From positions 29,378 to 93,377 of the forward strand of contig JAIXQK010000132.1 of the NCBI GenBank assembly GCA_027485795.1: DNA of 64,000 bases, in the 5' to 3' direction. The notes under the pieces were generated by a model, which was not told the origin of the DNA, did no database searches, and saw only the letters and a program-made list of their open reading frames with translations. The position numbers were made by a program, and so were the translations under genes. This stretch comes from Oxalobacteraceae bacterium. GTDB taxonomy: Bacteria; Pseudomonadota; Gammaproteobacteria; Burkholderiales; Burkholderiaceae_D. This document shows, piece by piece, positions 1 to 10,440 of this stretch (positions are counted from its first letter, which is position 1; each line of letters opens with the position of its first letter).

Positions 1-502
1 CGCGCCGGACCGGCTTGGTTTGACGTGCGCGCTGCGCAGCATCGTCACCTGCTGCTGCAATCTGGTCGAACGTCTCTGAGGTGACAAAGCTGAATGCGGC
101 GTCAGGATCACCCATGACCTTGCCACGATGCGGCGGCCTTGGGCCCGACTGAGATGACTTGTGACGACTTTGATGTTGGCGCTCGTGCTGCCCGTGCTGA
201 CCAGCTTGAAGATACTGACCTTGCTGACCGTTTTGCCCTTGCGGACCGCGCTTTCCATGCTGCTTGCCGCGTCGCGGGTCGCGTGGCGGCTGATTCGGAT
301 TACTTTCTGGGGCGCCTTCTGGTCCACGGTCTTGGGTTCGCGACCGTCGCATCGCGCGAGGACCGCGCACACCGCGTCTTTGGTTTTTATTATCTGCAGA
401 ACGCTCTTCTGATACTGCGCCGTCGGCGGCTTTGGGCTGCGGTTCAGCCAGATCGGCATCCGCACCTGGCGGGGGTGAATCAGGGGGTACTTGAGCTGTC
501 AT
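1..502 (-). CDS. rluB: Large-subunit rRNA pseudouridine synthase B-like, N-terminal low-complexity extension (partial, runs off window)
   Basis: Open frame read on the minus strand from ATG at 502: [55 protein letters not shown]..., overlapping the scpB stop; the scpB-rluB order is common in Betaproteobacteria. The catalytic domain is outside the window. Confidence 0.6.
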   Translation of the reverse strand, partial: MTAQVPPDSPPPGADADLAEPQPKAADGAVSEERSADNKNQRRGVRGPRAMRRSRTQDRGPEGAPESNPNQPPRDPRRGKQHGKRGPQGQNGQQGQYLQAGQHGQHERQHQSRHKSSQSGPRPPHRGKVMGDPDAAFSFVTSETFDQIAAAGDDAAQRARQTKPVRR

Positions 503-1211
503 CGTTTGGTTCCGACTGGGATTGTTCGGCATCTGCTTGCGCCACAGTGACCGCTAGCGACTCGCCTTGCTCGCCGCTGTCGTCCAGCGGGAAATCGATC
601 GAGGCCTGTTCCAGGCTGGCTTGAAGGTTCTGTTCCATGGCTTGTGCGGCGTTTTCTGGGCCGCCGGGCAATTGCTCTTGCCCCATCTGCTGCAGGGGCG
701 GTAATTCTTCCAGCGACGACAGGCCAAGGTCATCGAGGAACTGCTTGGTAGTCGCCAATAGTGCGGGACGACCGGGCACATCACGGTGACCGATAGCGTC
801 AACCCAGCCACGATCCTCCAACAGCTTGATGGTTTGCGAGTTCACTGCAACACCACGAATTTCTTCAATATCGCCACGCGTGACTGGCTGCCGATAGGCA
901 ATGATCGCAAGTGTCTCGAGGGTTGCACGTGTGTACTTGGGCGGCTTCTCCGGGTTTAGGCGGTCAAGGAATACCTTCATCTCGGGGCGGCTCTGAAAAC
1001 GCCAGCCGGTGGATAACGGCACCAGCTCGATCCCGCGCTCCGACCAGTCCTGCTGCAACTCGGTCAGTATTTCCTTGATCGCGTCAGCCTCAAGCGTAGG
1101 TTCCTCGCCCTCAGTGACAGTAAATAGTTTTCTCAGGTCATTGACCGTCAGAGCCTCATGCGCGCAAAGCAGCGCGGTTTCGAGGACTCTCTTCGCCTCA
1201 GCTGTATTCAT
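480..1211 (-). CDS. scpB: Segregation and condensation protein B
   Basis: ORF with ScpB-like winged-helix sequence ([67 protein letters not shown]). Confidence 0.93.
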   Translation of the reverse strand: MNTAEAKRVLETALLCAHEALTVNDLRKLFTVTEGEEPTLEADAIKEILTELQQDWSERGIELVPLSTGWRFQSRPEMKVFLDRLNPEKPPKYTRATLETLAIIAYRQPVTRGDIEEIRGVAVNSQTIKLLEDRGWVDAIGHRDVPGRPALLATTKQFLDDLGLSSLEELPPLQQMGQEQLPGGPENAAQAMEQNLQASLEQASIDFPLDDSGEQGESLAVTVAQADAEQSQSEPNDDSSSTP

Positions 1212-1492
1212 CTACGATTCTGGTGATGCTGTTTGGTTGCAGTGAGCTGCCAAAGATCAATGCCCGCATTCAATGCGCCGCAGGCGAAACACGATTTGAC
1301 TTGGTACTGGCAAGCCCGAGGCCAGCTTATTGGTTTTTTCTGGGGCCGCAGGCATTTGTGTGCCGGTGAGACTAGCGGTTACATCAAGGCTGAAGATCAC
1401 GAGATCTATCAGAGCCAACCGCGACTGGCGCGGATTATAGGGCAGTTCATCGCGGTTGTCATTGCCCGCGTATGCATCGTCGTTTCAGCGGA

Positions 1493-1521
1493 AAGGCCCG
1501 GCTCTGACAAGACCGAGCCTT
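1493..1521 (-). terminator. Candidate intrinsic terminator downstream of the initiator tRNA
   Basis: 9-bp stem aaggcccgg/ccgagcctt (one G-U pair), 11-nt loop, short T-run on the minus strand. Confidence 0.45.
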
Positions 1522-1528
1522 CGGAATT

Positions 1529-1605
1529 TGGTTGCGGGGACAGGATTTGAACCTGTGACCTTCGGGTTATGAGCCCGACGAGCTGCCAGACTGCTCCACC
1601 CCGCG
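1529..1605 (-). tRNA. Initiator tRNA-fMet (CAT anticodon)
   Basis: Minus strand CGCGGGGTGGAGCAGTCTGGCAGCTCGTCGGGCTCATAACCCGAAGGTCACAGGTTCAAATCCTGTCCCCGCAACCA: cloverleaf, CAT anticodon, C1/A72 mismatch and GGG/CCC anticodon-stem pairs typical of initiators, encoded CCA. Confidence 0.96.
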
Positions 1606-1740
1606 TCTGAGAGGCCGGAGTCTAGTGCAATTCAAGAACCGGCGCAAGCTCGATCGCTTATGTCACGACAATACCCGGTGTTACACTCAACGCGCTCCTT
1701 GTTACTGCTCATGCTCGCCACCGATCCTTCTCTAAAGCCG

Positions 1741-2301
1741 ATGCACTTCTGTTCCGACTGCGGACAGCCGGTCGCGCTCGTCATTCCTGCAGACGATAAC
1801 CGTCTACGCCATGTCTGCGCAGACTGCGGCACGATTCACTACCAAAACCCGAAAATGGTTGTTGGCACCATTCCGTGTTGGCAGCCAGAACGTCAGGTAC
1901 TGCTATGCAGGCGTGCAATTGAACCGCGACGCGGTTACTGGACACTACCGGCTGGCTTCATGGAGAACAACGAAACGACCGAAGAAGCAGCAGAAAGAGA
2001 AACACACGAAGAAGCGGGCGCGCGTGTCGAGTTGCTCGGTTTGTTCGCGCTGCTGAACGTGCCGCATGTTCATCAGGTTCATTTGTTTTACCAGGCGCGA
2101 CTACTTGATCTTGATTTCAGCGCTGGTATCGAGAGTCTCGAGTGCCGGCTATTCAGCGAGAGCGAGATCCCTTGGGAGGACCTCGCTTTCCCCACTGTCT
2201 CGCATACTTTGCAACGATTCTTCGCAGACCTCAGCATCCTGATCGAGGGCAAGCCGGTCGCTCTGCATACGCTGGATATTCGCAAGCGTATTCATGACTA
2301 A
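1741..2301 (+). CDS. Zinc-ribbon NUDIX hydrolase
   Basis: CSDCG...CADCG zinc ribbon followed by a Nudix box (GFMENNETTEEAAERETHEEAGA). Start moved from ORF start 1660 to MHFCSD. Confidence 0.88.
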   Translation: MHFCSDCGQPVALVIPADDNRLRHVCADCGTIHYQNPKMVVGTIPCWQPERQVLLCRRAIEPRRGYWTLPAGFMENNETTEEAAERETHEEAGARVELLGLFALLNVPHVHQVHLFYQARLLDLDFSAGIESLECRLFSESEIPWEDLAFPTVSHTLQRFFADLSILIEGKPVALHTLDIRKRIHD

Positions 2302-2369
2302 AATGCCTTGGCGCTCAACGACGACTCACCGCCGAGCGCCCCGCTGACCATCCGCTGACGATCAACTAA

Positions 2370-3572
2370 CTACCAGCTGACCTCGCGCTCCGGGGTTGCT
2401 GTGATCTTGTGAATAGATAAGTCGGCGCCCTCGTACTCCTCTTCACGATCAAGCCGAATACCAACCATCATTTTCAGCGTGCCGTAAATCACCCAACCGC
2501 CCAGCACGGCGATCACGATGCCCAGCACGGTGCCAATCAGTTGCGAGACTATCGAGATACCGCCCAGGCCACCCAAAGCCTGCTGCCCAAAAATACCTGC
2601 GGCAATGCCACCCCAGGCGCCACACAAACCATGTAATGGCCAGACACCGAGGACATCATCAATCTTCCAGCGGTTCTGGGTTAGCGTGAACATCCAGACA
2701 AAGATAGCGCCCGCAATAGCACCGGTCGCTAATGCGCCCAGTGGATGCATCAAATCCGACCCGGCGCATACGGCCACCAAGCCAGCCAGCGGCCCGTTAT
2801 AGGCGAAGCCAGGGTCGTTCTTGCCGATTAACACGGCGACCAAGGTACCGCCAACCATCGCCATCAGTGAGTTCATCGCCACCAAGCCGTTGACCTTATC
2901 AAGTGTTTGCGCGCTCATGACATTGAAACCAAACCAGCCCACGGCCAATATCCAAGCACCGAGCGCGAGAAAAGGAATACTCGATGGCGGGTGTGCCGCT
3001 ACATTGCCGTCTTTGGTATAGCGACCATGACGCGGACCTAGCAGTAATATCGCTGGCAGTGCCGCCCAACCACCAACCGCATGCACAACAATCGAACCCG
3101 CGAAGTCATGAAACGCCGCCCCGTAGCTTGCCTCCAGCCAGGCCTGTATGCCAAAGCGCTGATTCCAAGCGATACCTTCGAACAGTGGGTAGACCAAACC
3201 GACCAGCAGCGCGGTTGCGGCAAGCTGGGGATGAAAGCGAGCGCGCTCGGCAATGCCGCCCGAGATAATGGCGGGAATCGCCGCAGCGAAGGTCAGCAGG
3301 AAGAAAAACTTCACCAGCTCGAAGCCGCTTTTCTGGGCGAGCACCTCGGCACTATCAAAAAAATGTACGCCGTAAGCAATGCCGTAGCCGATAAAAAAAT
3401 AGGCAATGGTCGATACCGCGAAATCAACCAGGATTTTTACCAAGGCATTCACCTGGTTCTTTTTGCGCACCGTCCCCAGCTCGAGAAACGCGAAGCCGGC
3501 GTGCATCGCCAGGATCATGATCGCGCCAAGCAAGATAAACAGTGTGTCCGCGCCACTGCGGAATGCATCCAT
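2370..3572 (-). CDS. amt: Ammonium transporter (Amt family)
   Basis: Amt/Rh-type sequence (MHAGFAFLELGTVRKKNQVNALVKILVDF, FDFAGSIVVHAVGGW-like HDFAGSIVVHAVGGWAAL, HPLGALATGAIAG). Start moved to MDAFRSGAD. Confidence 0.94.
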   Translation of the reverse strand: MDAFRSGADTLFILLGAIMILAMHAGFAFLELGTVRKKNQVNALVKILVDFAVSTIAYFFIGYGIAYGVHFFDSAEVLAQKSGFELVKFFFLLTFAAAIPAIISGGIAERARFHPQLAATALLVGLVYPLFEGIAWNQRFGIQAWLEASYGAAFHDFAGSIVVHAVGGWAALPAILLLGPRHGRYTKDGNVAAHPPSSIPFLALGAWILAVGWFGFNVMSAQTLDKVNGLVAMNSLMAMVGGTLVAVLIGKNDPGFAYNGPLAGLVAVCAGSDLMHPLGALATGAIAGAIFVWMFTLTQNRWKIDDVLGVWPLHGLCGAWGGIAAGIFGQQALGGLGGISIVSQLIGTVLGIVIAVLGGWVIYGTLKMMVGIRLDREEEYEGADLSIHKITATPEREVSW

Positions 3573-3754
3573 GACTCTCCCCTTTTGAGTGCAGATATCG
3601 AAAAAGCTCTGCCTAAAAGCAATATCCGTTCCCTTTTGGGGCAAACTAAATCAAATCATAAGTGTTTGAATTTATTAGGTATGCACAAGCATCCCCATCT
3701 GACCACGCATGTCTTGCACAGTAATTGTGCGTTTTTCGATCTGAATTGGTGAGC

Positions 3755-4495
3755 ATGCGCCTACCCTGGCTAGACTTGGACACCCCGTTTCCCGATCCGG
3801 AAACTGCACTTACCGAGCGCGAAGGCGCCCCGGGGCTGCTGGCGGCGGGTGGCGATTTATCCCCTTCAAGGCTGATCGACGCTTATCGACTGGGCATTTT
3901 TCCTTGGTACTCCGAGCCGCAACCCATTCTCTGGTGGAGCACCGACCCACGCATGGTGCTGCGTACCGATGACTTCCATATATCTCACAGTCTGCGCAAG
4001 ACCTTGAAAGCAGTTGATCGCAGCATGGTCAGTGGTGGGCCGTGGATGGTCCGCTTCGATAGCGCCTTCACCGACGTGATTACCCAATGTGCACAGCCAC
4101 GAAGTGATGGCGCAGGCACCTGGATCACTCCCGAGATCATCGATTCGTACACCGCCTTGCATCGTCAGGGCTACGCACATTCTGCTGAGCTATGGTACGA
4201 AGGCCAGCTGGTGGGTGGTGCCTATGGCATTTGCATCGGCAAAATGTTCTTCGGAGAGTCGATGTTTGCTAGCAGACGAGATGCCTCCAAGACTGTGCTG
4301 GCCTACCTGGTCCACTTCCTGCGCGCAGAGGGCGTCAAGATGATCGACTGTCAGCAGCAGACCGCTCATCTGGAGACGCTGGGCGCAAAGCCGATCCCAC
4401 GCAGCGCATTTTTAGCCGAGATTCGGTCTGCGGTTGAACAAGCACCGATCGCGGTTTGGCAGCCCCGGCTGCTGCGCGATGGATTCTTAGTGTAA
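3755..4495 (+). CDS. aat: Leucyl/phenylalanyl-tRNA--protein transferase
   Basis: Aat-family sequence ([58 protein letters not shown]). Confidence 0.95.
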   Translation: MRLPWLDLDTPFPDPETALTEREGAPGLLAAGGDLSPSRLIDAYRLGIFPWYSEPQPILWWSTDPRMVLRTDDFHISHSLRKTLKAVDRSMVSGGPWMVRFDSAFTDVITQCAQPRSDGAGTWITPEIIDSYTALHRQGYAHSAELWYEGQLVGGAYGICIGKMFFGESMFASRRDASKTVLAYLVHFLRAEGVKMIDCQQQTAHLETLGAKPIPRSAFLAEIRSAVEQAPIAVWQPRLLRDGFLV

Positions 4496-4505
4496 ATTCG
4501 AGCGC

Positions 4506-5231
4506 ATGACCCATTTAAAGGATCTGCCGTTCTCGACCCTGCAGTTCTACGCTACTGCACCCTACCCATGCAGCTATCTGGAAAACCGGCAGGCACGCTC
4601 GCAAGTAGCCACGCCATCGCATCTGATCAATGCTGATGTCTATGCCGAGCTCGTGAAAAATGGCTTTCGCCGCAGTGGCATCTTCACCTACCGCCCCTAC
4701 TGCGACGGGTGTCAAGCCTGCACACCGGTACGCGTGAATGTCGACCGTTTTATACCGAGTCGCAGCCAACGGCGCGCCTGGCAAAAGCATTCTGGGCTGG
4801 TTACTTCAGTCTCTCGACTGGCGTATGTGCATGAGCATTACGAACTTTACTTGCGTTACCAATCAGTCCGGCATGCAGGCGGCGGCATGGATCAGGATAG
4901 CCGCGATCAGTATGCGCAGTTCCTGTTGCAGAGTAAGGTCAACACGCGCCTGGTCGAGTTCCGCGACCCCGATGGCACACTAAGGATTGTGAGCATCATT
5001 GATGTACTGGACGATGGACTGTCATCGGTTTACACCTTCTACGATCCTGACGAGCAAGCGAGCTATGGCACGTACAACGTGCTTTGGCAAATTGATCAGG
5101 CGCGTCAACTGAAGATGCCCTACCTCTACCTTGGCTATTGGATCTCGGACAGCGACAAGATGCGATACAAGGTAAATTTCCGGCCGATCGAGGCACTGCG
5201 TCGCGGCAATTGGGGGCCCCTCGAGGCCTGA
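4506..5231 (+). CDS. bpt: Arginyl/aspartate-glutamate leucyl-tRNA--protein transferase
   Basis: ATE/Bpt-type sequence ([42 protein letters not shown]); adjacent to aat. Confidence 0.92.
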   Translation: MTHLKDLPFSTLQFYATAPYPCSYLENRQARSQVATPSHLINADVYAELVKNGFRRSGIFTYRPYCDGCQACTPVRVNVDRFIPSRSQRRAWQKHSGLVTSVSRLAYVHEHYELYLRYQSVRHAGGGMDQDSRDQYAQFLLQSKVNTRLVEFRDPDGTLRIVSIIDVLDDGLSSVYTFYDPDEQASYGTYNVLWQIDQARQLKMPYLYLGYWISDSDKMRYKVNFRPIEALRRGNWGPLEA

Positions 5232-5280
5232 TCAGAGCGCGCGGTTACAATCCACAAGTTGATTCCGCCAAGCTCATACT

Positions 5281-6333
5281 GTGTCTGCCTCCCCGCTCTA
5301 CGCACTCGCCCGCCCGCTGCTTTTCTCGCTTGATCCCGAGTCAGCACACGACGTCACTCTATCCACGCTAAGCGCTTGTGCAAGGCTCGGGCTTACGCAG
5401 TGGTTGCCAAAACCCGCGTCTGATCCGCGTACCGTAATGGGTATACGCTTTCCGAATCCCGTCGGCCTCGCGGCAGGGTTGGATAAAGATGGGGCCTGTA
5501 TTGATGGCTTGGCATCGCTGGGCTTCGGCTTCATTGAAATCGGTACTGTCACGCCACGCGCGCAACCCGGAAATGCTACACCACGCATGTTTCGCCTGCC
5601 GCAGGCGAATGCGCTGATCAATCGCATGGGCTTCAACAACGGTGGCGTCGATGCCTTTGTCCGCAATGTGCAAGCGTCACGCTTTTATCAGGACAAGCAA
5701 GGCGTACTGGGCTTGAATATCGGAAAAAATGCGGACACGCCGATTGAACGCGCGACCGACGACTACCTGACCTGTCTAGAAAAAGTCTACCCCTTCGCCG
5801 ACTATGTCACCGTCAACATCTCATCGCCCAACACCAAGAATCTGCGTCAATTACAGCAGGCTTCAGAGCTTGGTGCGCTGCTGTCTGCACTGAAACAAGC
5901 ACAGCGCTCATTGGCCGACCGTCATGGGCGTTACGTACCGATCGCGCTGAAGATTGCACCCGACCTCGACACTGAACAGATCACAACCATTGCTGATTCA
6001 CTACTGCAGCATCAGATCGATGCTGTGATTGCGACCAATACCACCACTACACGCGACGCCGTTCAAGGTTTGGCGCATGCCGATGAAGCCGGCGGTCTTT
6101 CAGGAGCGCCGGTGCTACCGCTATCGAATCGCGTGATTAGCGCATTACGCGCGCAGTTGGGCGATACGATCCCAATCATTGGCGTCGGTGGGATCTTGAG
6201 TGGCGCGGATGCCAAAGCCAAAGCCCTTGCCGGGGCGAGTCTGGTGCAGTTGTATACCGGCCTGATCTACCGTGGCCCTGCGCTGGTCAGCGAGTGCGTA
6301 CAGGCATTGACCTCGGTCGCCATAAAACAATAA
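5281..6333 (+). CDS. pyrD: Dihydroorotate dehydrogenase (quinone)
   Basis: Class 2 DHODH sequence ([44 protein letters not shown]); GTG start. Confidence 0.95.
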   Translation: MSASPLYALARPLLFSLDPESAHDVTLSTLSACARLGLTQWLPKPASDPRTVMGIRFPNPVGLAAGLDKDGACIDGLASLGFGFIEIGTVTPRAQPGNATPRMFRLPQANALINRMGFNNGGVDAFVRNVQASRFYQDKQGVLGLNIGKNADTPIERATDDYLTCLEKVYPFADYVTVNISSPNTKNLRQLQQASELGALLSALKQAQRSLADRHGRYVPIALKIAPDLDTEQITTIADSLLQHQIDAVIATNTTTTRDAVQGLAHADEAGGLSGAPVLPLSNRVISALRAQLGDTIPIIGVGGILSGADAKAKALAGASLVQLYTGLIYRGPALVSECVQALTSVAIKQ

Positions 6334-6355
6334 CTTGTTAATAACGGAGACAAGC

Positions 6356-7399
6356 ATGGACACGACAAGACTAGGAGAGAGCGATCTGCATGTATCAAAA
6401 ATCTGCCTCGGTACCATGACCTTCGGCGAGCAAAATACTGAGGCCGAGGCGCACCAGCAACTCGACTATTCGCTGGAGCGCGGTATCAATTTCATTGACA
6501 CCGCAGAGATGTACCCGGTGATGCCGCGTGCCGAAACTCAGGGCACTACCGAGCGCTTCATTGGTAGCTGGTTAAAGCAGGCAGGGAATCGTCAGAAGGT
6601 CGTGCTGGCGACCAAGATCGCGGGGCCTTCGACCATGGCGAGCTGGATACGTGATGGTCAGAATAACTTTGATCGAAAAAATATTCGCGCCGCTGTTGAA
6701 GACAGCCTACGTCGCTTGCAAACTGATTACATCGATCTCTACCAGTTACACTGGCCAAGCCGCAATGCGCCGATTTTTGGTCAGCTGTTTTTTGACCCGC
6801 AGCGAGAGAGAGCACATATCCCGATCGAGGAAACGCTGGCTGCACTGAAAGACATGATCGACGAAGGCAAGATTCGCCATATCGGCGTATCGAATGAAAG
6901 CGCGTGGGGCGTTTCAAAATTCTGCAGCGTCTCGCAACACGCAGGTCTGCCACGTATTGTCTCGATTCAAAATGCGTATCACCTGGCGAATCGGCAGTTC
7001 GAAGGCGGCACGGATGAGGCTTGTTTCCGCGAGAATGTCGGCCTGCTCGCCTACAGCCCGCTCGCCTTTGGGCAGCTAACAGGCAAGTACATCACCGATC
7101 CGAAAGCGCATGGACGGCTGACGATTTTCCCGCCGAACTGGAGCCCGCGCTATACACGTCCTCGCGTGATAGAAGCAACTCGCCGGTACATGAAAATCGC
7201 TGCGGATAATGGCATGAGCGTGACGCAACTCGCACTGGCTTGGTGCTATAGCCGCTCGTTCGTTGCCTCGACCATCATTGGTGCAACAACGCTGCAGCAA
7301 TTGAAAGAGAACATCGATGCGTATGCGGTGAAGTTATCCGACGATGTGGTGCGTGCAGTCAATGAAGTACATCTGGAGTTCACCAATCCCGGGATGTAA
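6356..7399 (+). CDS. Aldo/keto reductase (Tas-like)
   Basis: AKR sequence (RLGESDLHVSKICLGTMTFGEQNTEAEAHQQLDYSLERGINFIDTAEMYP). Confidence 0.92.
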   Translation: MDTTRLGESDLHVSKICLGTMTFGEQNTEAEAHQQLDYSLERGINFIDTAEMYPVMPRAETQGTTERFIGSWLKQAGNRQKVVLATKIAGPSTMASWIRDGQNNFDRKNIRAAVEDSLRRLQTDYIDLYQLHWPSRNAPIFGQLFFDPQRERAHIPIEETLAALKDMIDEGKIRHIGVSNESAWGVSKFCSVSQHAGLPRIVSIQNAYHLANRQFEGGTDEACFRENVGLLAYSPLAFGQLTGKYITDPKAHGRLTIFPPNWSPRYTRPRVIEATRRYMKIAADNGMSVTQLALAWCYSRSFVASTIIGATTLQQLKENIDAYAVKLSDDVVRAVNEVHLEFTNPGM

Positions 7400-7433
7400 A
7401 CGCGGCAATCGCTGTGGTCGATGAACTCACTGG

Positions 7434-7484
7434 ACCCCGGCATGCACCGGGGTGACATGATTGAGGTTCGACCCACTGCTGGGT
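7434..7484. terminator. Two tandem hairpins between convergent genes (possible bidirectional terminator)
   Basis: ACCCCGG-catgca-CCGGGGT (7434-7453) and ACCCA-ctgc-TGGGT (7471-7484); no strong T-tract. Confidence 0.35.
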
Positions 7485-7518
7485 GAGTCGAGTGCGGAGT
7501 GAAATGAGCGTACTGAAT

Positions 7519-7917
7519 TCAGCTTGCGAACAAGGGGTAAAGCACTACGCCCCAGGTCCCCAAGGCCAGTACAAAGGACAGCATCACCGCTGCGCTACCA
7601 AGGTCTTTGGCATTTTTCGACAGCGAATGCCGATCAAGCGAAACCCGATCGACCACCGCCTCAATGGCGGAATTCAGTAACTCGACAACCAGCACCAGCA
7701 CCAGCGAAGCGATCAGTGCGAGTTTCTCAAGACGACCCACTGGCAAGAGCAAGGCCACAATGATGCCGGGCACGGCGATCATCAACTCCTGTCGAAATGC
7801 ATGCTCGTGCCGCCACGCTGCGCGAAATCCATCCAGCGAGTAAAAGAAGGCGGCGAACACACGCCGCAGCCCGCTCTTGCTCTTGAATTGGCTTACCGGT
7901 TGTTCGGTGTCAGACAT
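7519..7917 (-). CDS. dgkA: Diacylglycerol kinase
   Basis: DgkA sequence (GLRRVFAAFFYSLDGFRAAWRHEHAFRQE, VELLNSAIEAVVDRVS, KNAKDLGSAAVML). Confidence 0.94.
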   Translation of the reverse strand: MSDTEQPVSQFKSKSGLRRVFAAFFYSLDGFRAAWRHEHAFRQELMIAVPGIIVALLLPVGRLEKLALIASLVLVLVVELLNSAIEAVVDRVSLDRHSLSKNAKDLGSAAVMLSFVLALGTWGVVLYPLFAS

Positions 7918-7936
7918 AATTCAGGAACGCTGATGA

Positions 7937-8131
7937 TCACGATAAATCTCGCGGAAATTTTTGACGGAAGGTGCTGGCATAGCCCGCACTATAAGCGGGT
8001 TACCCGCAGCAAGTTTGCGCCTCCGGCACCACCACCTCATAACCTGCGGCCTCCAGTAACTTGATCGCAGACAACCCGATCTTCGCACGCATCACGTCGA
8101 CCAAACAGGTCACTATCAATCTGATACGCAT
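7937..8131 (-). pseudogene. lutA: Degraded N-terminal fragment of a LutA/YkgE-type (CCG-domain) Fe-S oxidoreductase
   Basis: Minus strand from ATG at 8131: MRIRLIVTCLVDVMRAKIGLSAIKLLEAAGYEVVVPEAQTCCG*PAYSAGYASTFRQKFPRDLS*. Matches the LutA N-terminus (VTCLVD, CCGQPAYNSGY) with TAA in place of the conserved Gln codon. Confidence 0.75.
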
Positions 8132-8258
8132 TTTGCCCTAGCGAGCTTGCATTTTTTGACAACGCGAATTATCTGATGCCTCGGTCATTAATAGAACAGC
8201 GCGGGGTGATGAAATAAATTCGTTGGGGTCCAAGGATTGATCGAATAGCGGCCAAACT

Positions 8259-8281
8259 TGAAATACCGTTTCACATTGTGA
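8259..8281. promoter_or_regulatory. Two overlapping short palindromes upstream of the IclR-family gene (candidate operator)
   Basis: TGAAA-taccg-TTTCA (8259-8273) and TCACA-t-TGTGA (8271-8281), 33-55 bp before the IclR start. Confidence 0.35.
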
Positions 8282-8313
8282 TATAAAGTAATTCGGCATT
8301 ACATCAACCCACC

Positions 8314-9102
8314 ATGAAATCCGATCCCAGCCCCGGCAGTGACAAAACCTCGATCCAGGTCATCGAGCGCATGATCACGCTGCTCGACGTCTTAGCTGAC
8401 CACTCCGATCCGGTCAGCCTAAAAGACCTGTCGAGCGCTACAGGTTTACACCCCTCGACCGCCCATCGCATCCTAAATGACATGGTCGCGAAACGCTTCG
8501 TCGACCGGACCGAGCCTGGCAGCTACCGCCTCGGGATGCGATTGCTGGAGTTGGGGAATATCGTCAAAAGCCGACTCAATGTTCGTGAAGCCGCTCTGCC
8601 CTGGATGCAGGCGCTCCATCGCAAAACCCAGCAGACGGTTAACCTCTCGGTGCGCCAGGGTGACGAGATTGTTTATATCGACCGCGCGTTCTCAGAGCGA
8701 TCGGGAATGCAGGTGGTGCGCGCCATTGGTGGCCGGGCTCCACTGCACCTGACCTCAACGGGCAAATTATTCTTGTCGGTGGACGACGCCAAGGCCGTGC
8801 GCGCCTACGCGACCCGCACCGGTCTTGCCGGGCATAACAAAAACTCGATTACCGATTTGGCCAAGCTGGAGCGCGAGCTATCTCTGGTCCGCGCGCGTGG
8901 CTATGCGCGTGACAATGAAGAACTTGAACTCGGTGTGCGCTGTATGGCAGCCGGCATCCGCGACGATTCCGGGCGATTGGTTGCTGGCTTGTCGATCTCC
9001 GCCCCCGTCGATCGTCTGCAAGACGAGTGGCTGGATGATCTGATCGCTACCGCGAGCAGCATCTCGGATGTGCTCGGATATCAGGCAATCGAGAGCGTCT
9101 GA
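8314..9102 (+). CDS. IclR-family transcriptional regulator
   Basis: wHTH followed by IclR effector domain (IQVIERMITLLDVLADHSDPVSLKDLSSATGLHPSTAHRILNDMVAKRFV...). Confidence 0.94.
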   Translation: MKSDPSPGSDKTSIQVIERMITLLDVLADHSDPVSLKDLSSATGLHPSTAHRILNDMVAKRFVDRTEPGSYRLGMRLLELGNIVKSRLNVREAALPWMQALHRKTQQTVNLSVRQGDEIVYIDRAFSERSGMQVVRAIGGRAPLHLTSTGKLFLSVDDAKAVRAYATRTGLAGHNKNSITDLAKLERELSLVRARGYARDNEELELGVRCMAAGIRDDSGRLVAGLSISAPVDRLQDEWLDDLIATASSISDVLGYQAIESV

Positions 9103-9121
9103 TCCGGGCAGAAGTACTAAG

Positions 9122-9150
9122 AAAAAAGCGACCAGATGGGTCGCTTTTTT
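9122..9150 (+). terminator. Intrinsic terminator after the IclR gene
   Basis: AAAAAAGCGACC-agatg-GGTCGCTTTTTT. Confidence 0.85.
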
Positions 9151-9185
9151 GTTTTACGCTGCCAATTGACAGCAATTAGCCAGAG

Positions 9186-10298
9186 TTAGCTGCGGCTTGA
9201 GCGACGTTCGGACACTACCGAAGCCCCGCGCGATTCCAGCCATTTGCGAATACGACTGGCGTCTGCCAAGCGGGCCTGCTTGCTCTTGGAGTCGAGGAAA
9301 ATCATCACGAACGGACGGCCCGACACATGAACATGCATCACGAGGCAGCGACCCGCCTCAGAGATATACCCGGTCTTCTGCAGACCGATCTCCCAATCGG
9401 AGCTCTCGATCAGGCCATTGGAGTTGCGGTATTCCAGCGTGCGACCGCCCGGATCAACCGCGTAACGGCTATCGGTTGAGTACTGACGAATCAGCGGGTG
9501 CTGGTAAGCGGCAACCACGAGTTTTGCGAGATCACGCGCGCTGGATACGTTCGAGCTGTTCAAGCCGGTGGAATCGCTGAACTGCGAGCTATCCATGCTG
9601 AGTTCTCGCGCGCGGGTGTTCATGGCAGCAACAAAGGCACGGATACCACCCGGGTAATTACGACCCAGTGCAGCAGCGGCGCGGTTCTCCGAGCTCATCA
9701 AGGCGATATGCAGCATATTCGCGCGCGAGAGCTGTGCGCCAACGCGTAGACGCGAGTGGGTAAATTTCTCGCGGTCGACATCCTCTTCGGTCACGGTCAA
9801 CAGCTCATCCAGATCTTGCCCTGCTTCGACCACCACCAGACTCGTCATCAGCTTAGTGATCGAGGCAATCGGCAAAGGGATGGTCGCGTTTTTCTCGAAC
9901 AAGACTTCATTGGTGGTTTGATCCATCACCAGCGCGACGTTTGAACTTAGCGCCAAGGGATCCGGCGTTAGGTTGAGCCCGGCAAGGTCACCCGCAGTCA
10001 GTACTGGCGGCACCCCTGCCAGCGCGGAGGCAAACGCGACTTTTTGATAACCACCTCTGCGCTTGCCACCGAGCTTCTGCACGCCGCCGCCGTCCAGCGC
10101 CAGCTGACGTCTACGATGCTCGCGGGCCTCTCGGGTTTCTCGGGGATTACGCTTGGCATTGGCACCACGTGCCTGCACCACTTTCTTTTTGGCCTCGGCA
10201 TTCGGGGGCCGCTTCGGGGATGAAGCCGCATGAGACACAGGCAGCGCGACTGCCGCAACCAGCGTCAACAGCAGCACTTTTAGCGAAAAAACACGCAT
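9186..10298 (-). CDS. pbpG: D-alanyl-D-alanine endopeptidase (PBP7-like)
   Basis: Peptidase S11 motifs SITKLMT, SSEN, KTGY; signal peptide. Confidence 0.9.
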   Translation of the reverse strand: MRVFSLKVLLLTLVAAVALPVSHAASSPKRPPNAEAKKKVVQARGANAKRNPRETREAREHRRRQLALDGGGVQKLGGKRRGGYQKVAFASALAGVPPVLTAGDLAGLNLTPDPLALSSNVALVMDQTTNEVLFEKNATIPLPIASITKLMTSLVVVEAGQDLDELLTVTEEDVDREKFTHSRLRVGAQLSRANMLHIALMSSENRAAAALGRNYPGGIRAFVAAMNTRARELSMDSSQFSDSTGLNSSNVSSARDLAKLVVAAYQHPLIRQYSTDSRYAVDPGGRTLEYRNSNGLIESSDWEIGLQKTGYISEAGRCLVMHVHVSGRPFVMIFLDSKSKQARLADASRIRKWLESRGASVVSERRSSRS

Positions 10299-10440
10299 TT
10301 CTAACCCCGATTTGGTACGAAAAGAGGCTTGCAGTTTAGCAAATTCGTAAAAATAGGCAAGTAAATTAGGGGCTTATAAGCGCTAATTAAACGGCTTTAT
10401 TACGCCCTATTACACCTAAAGGATTTTAGCCGCGAAAGTG

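Noticed and set aside
139-624. 161-aa plus-strand ORF at the left end
   Set aside because: Antisense to the rluB N-terminal extension and scpB; not a credible protein.
2370-3572. Amt without a neighbouring PII gene as a novelty
   Set aside because: amt genes separated from glnK are not rare; not informative without the whole genome.
3081-3752. 223-aa plus-strand ORF overlapping amt
   Set aside because: Antisense shadow of the well-supported amt gene; no recognisable domain.
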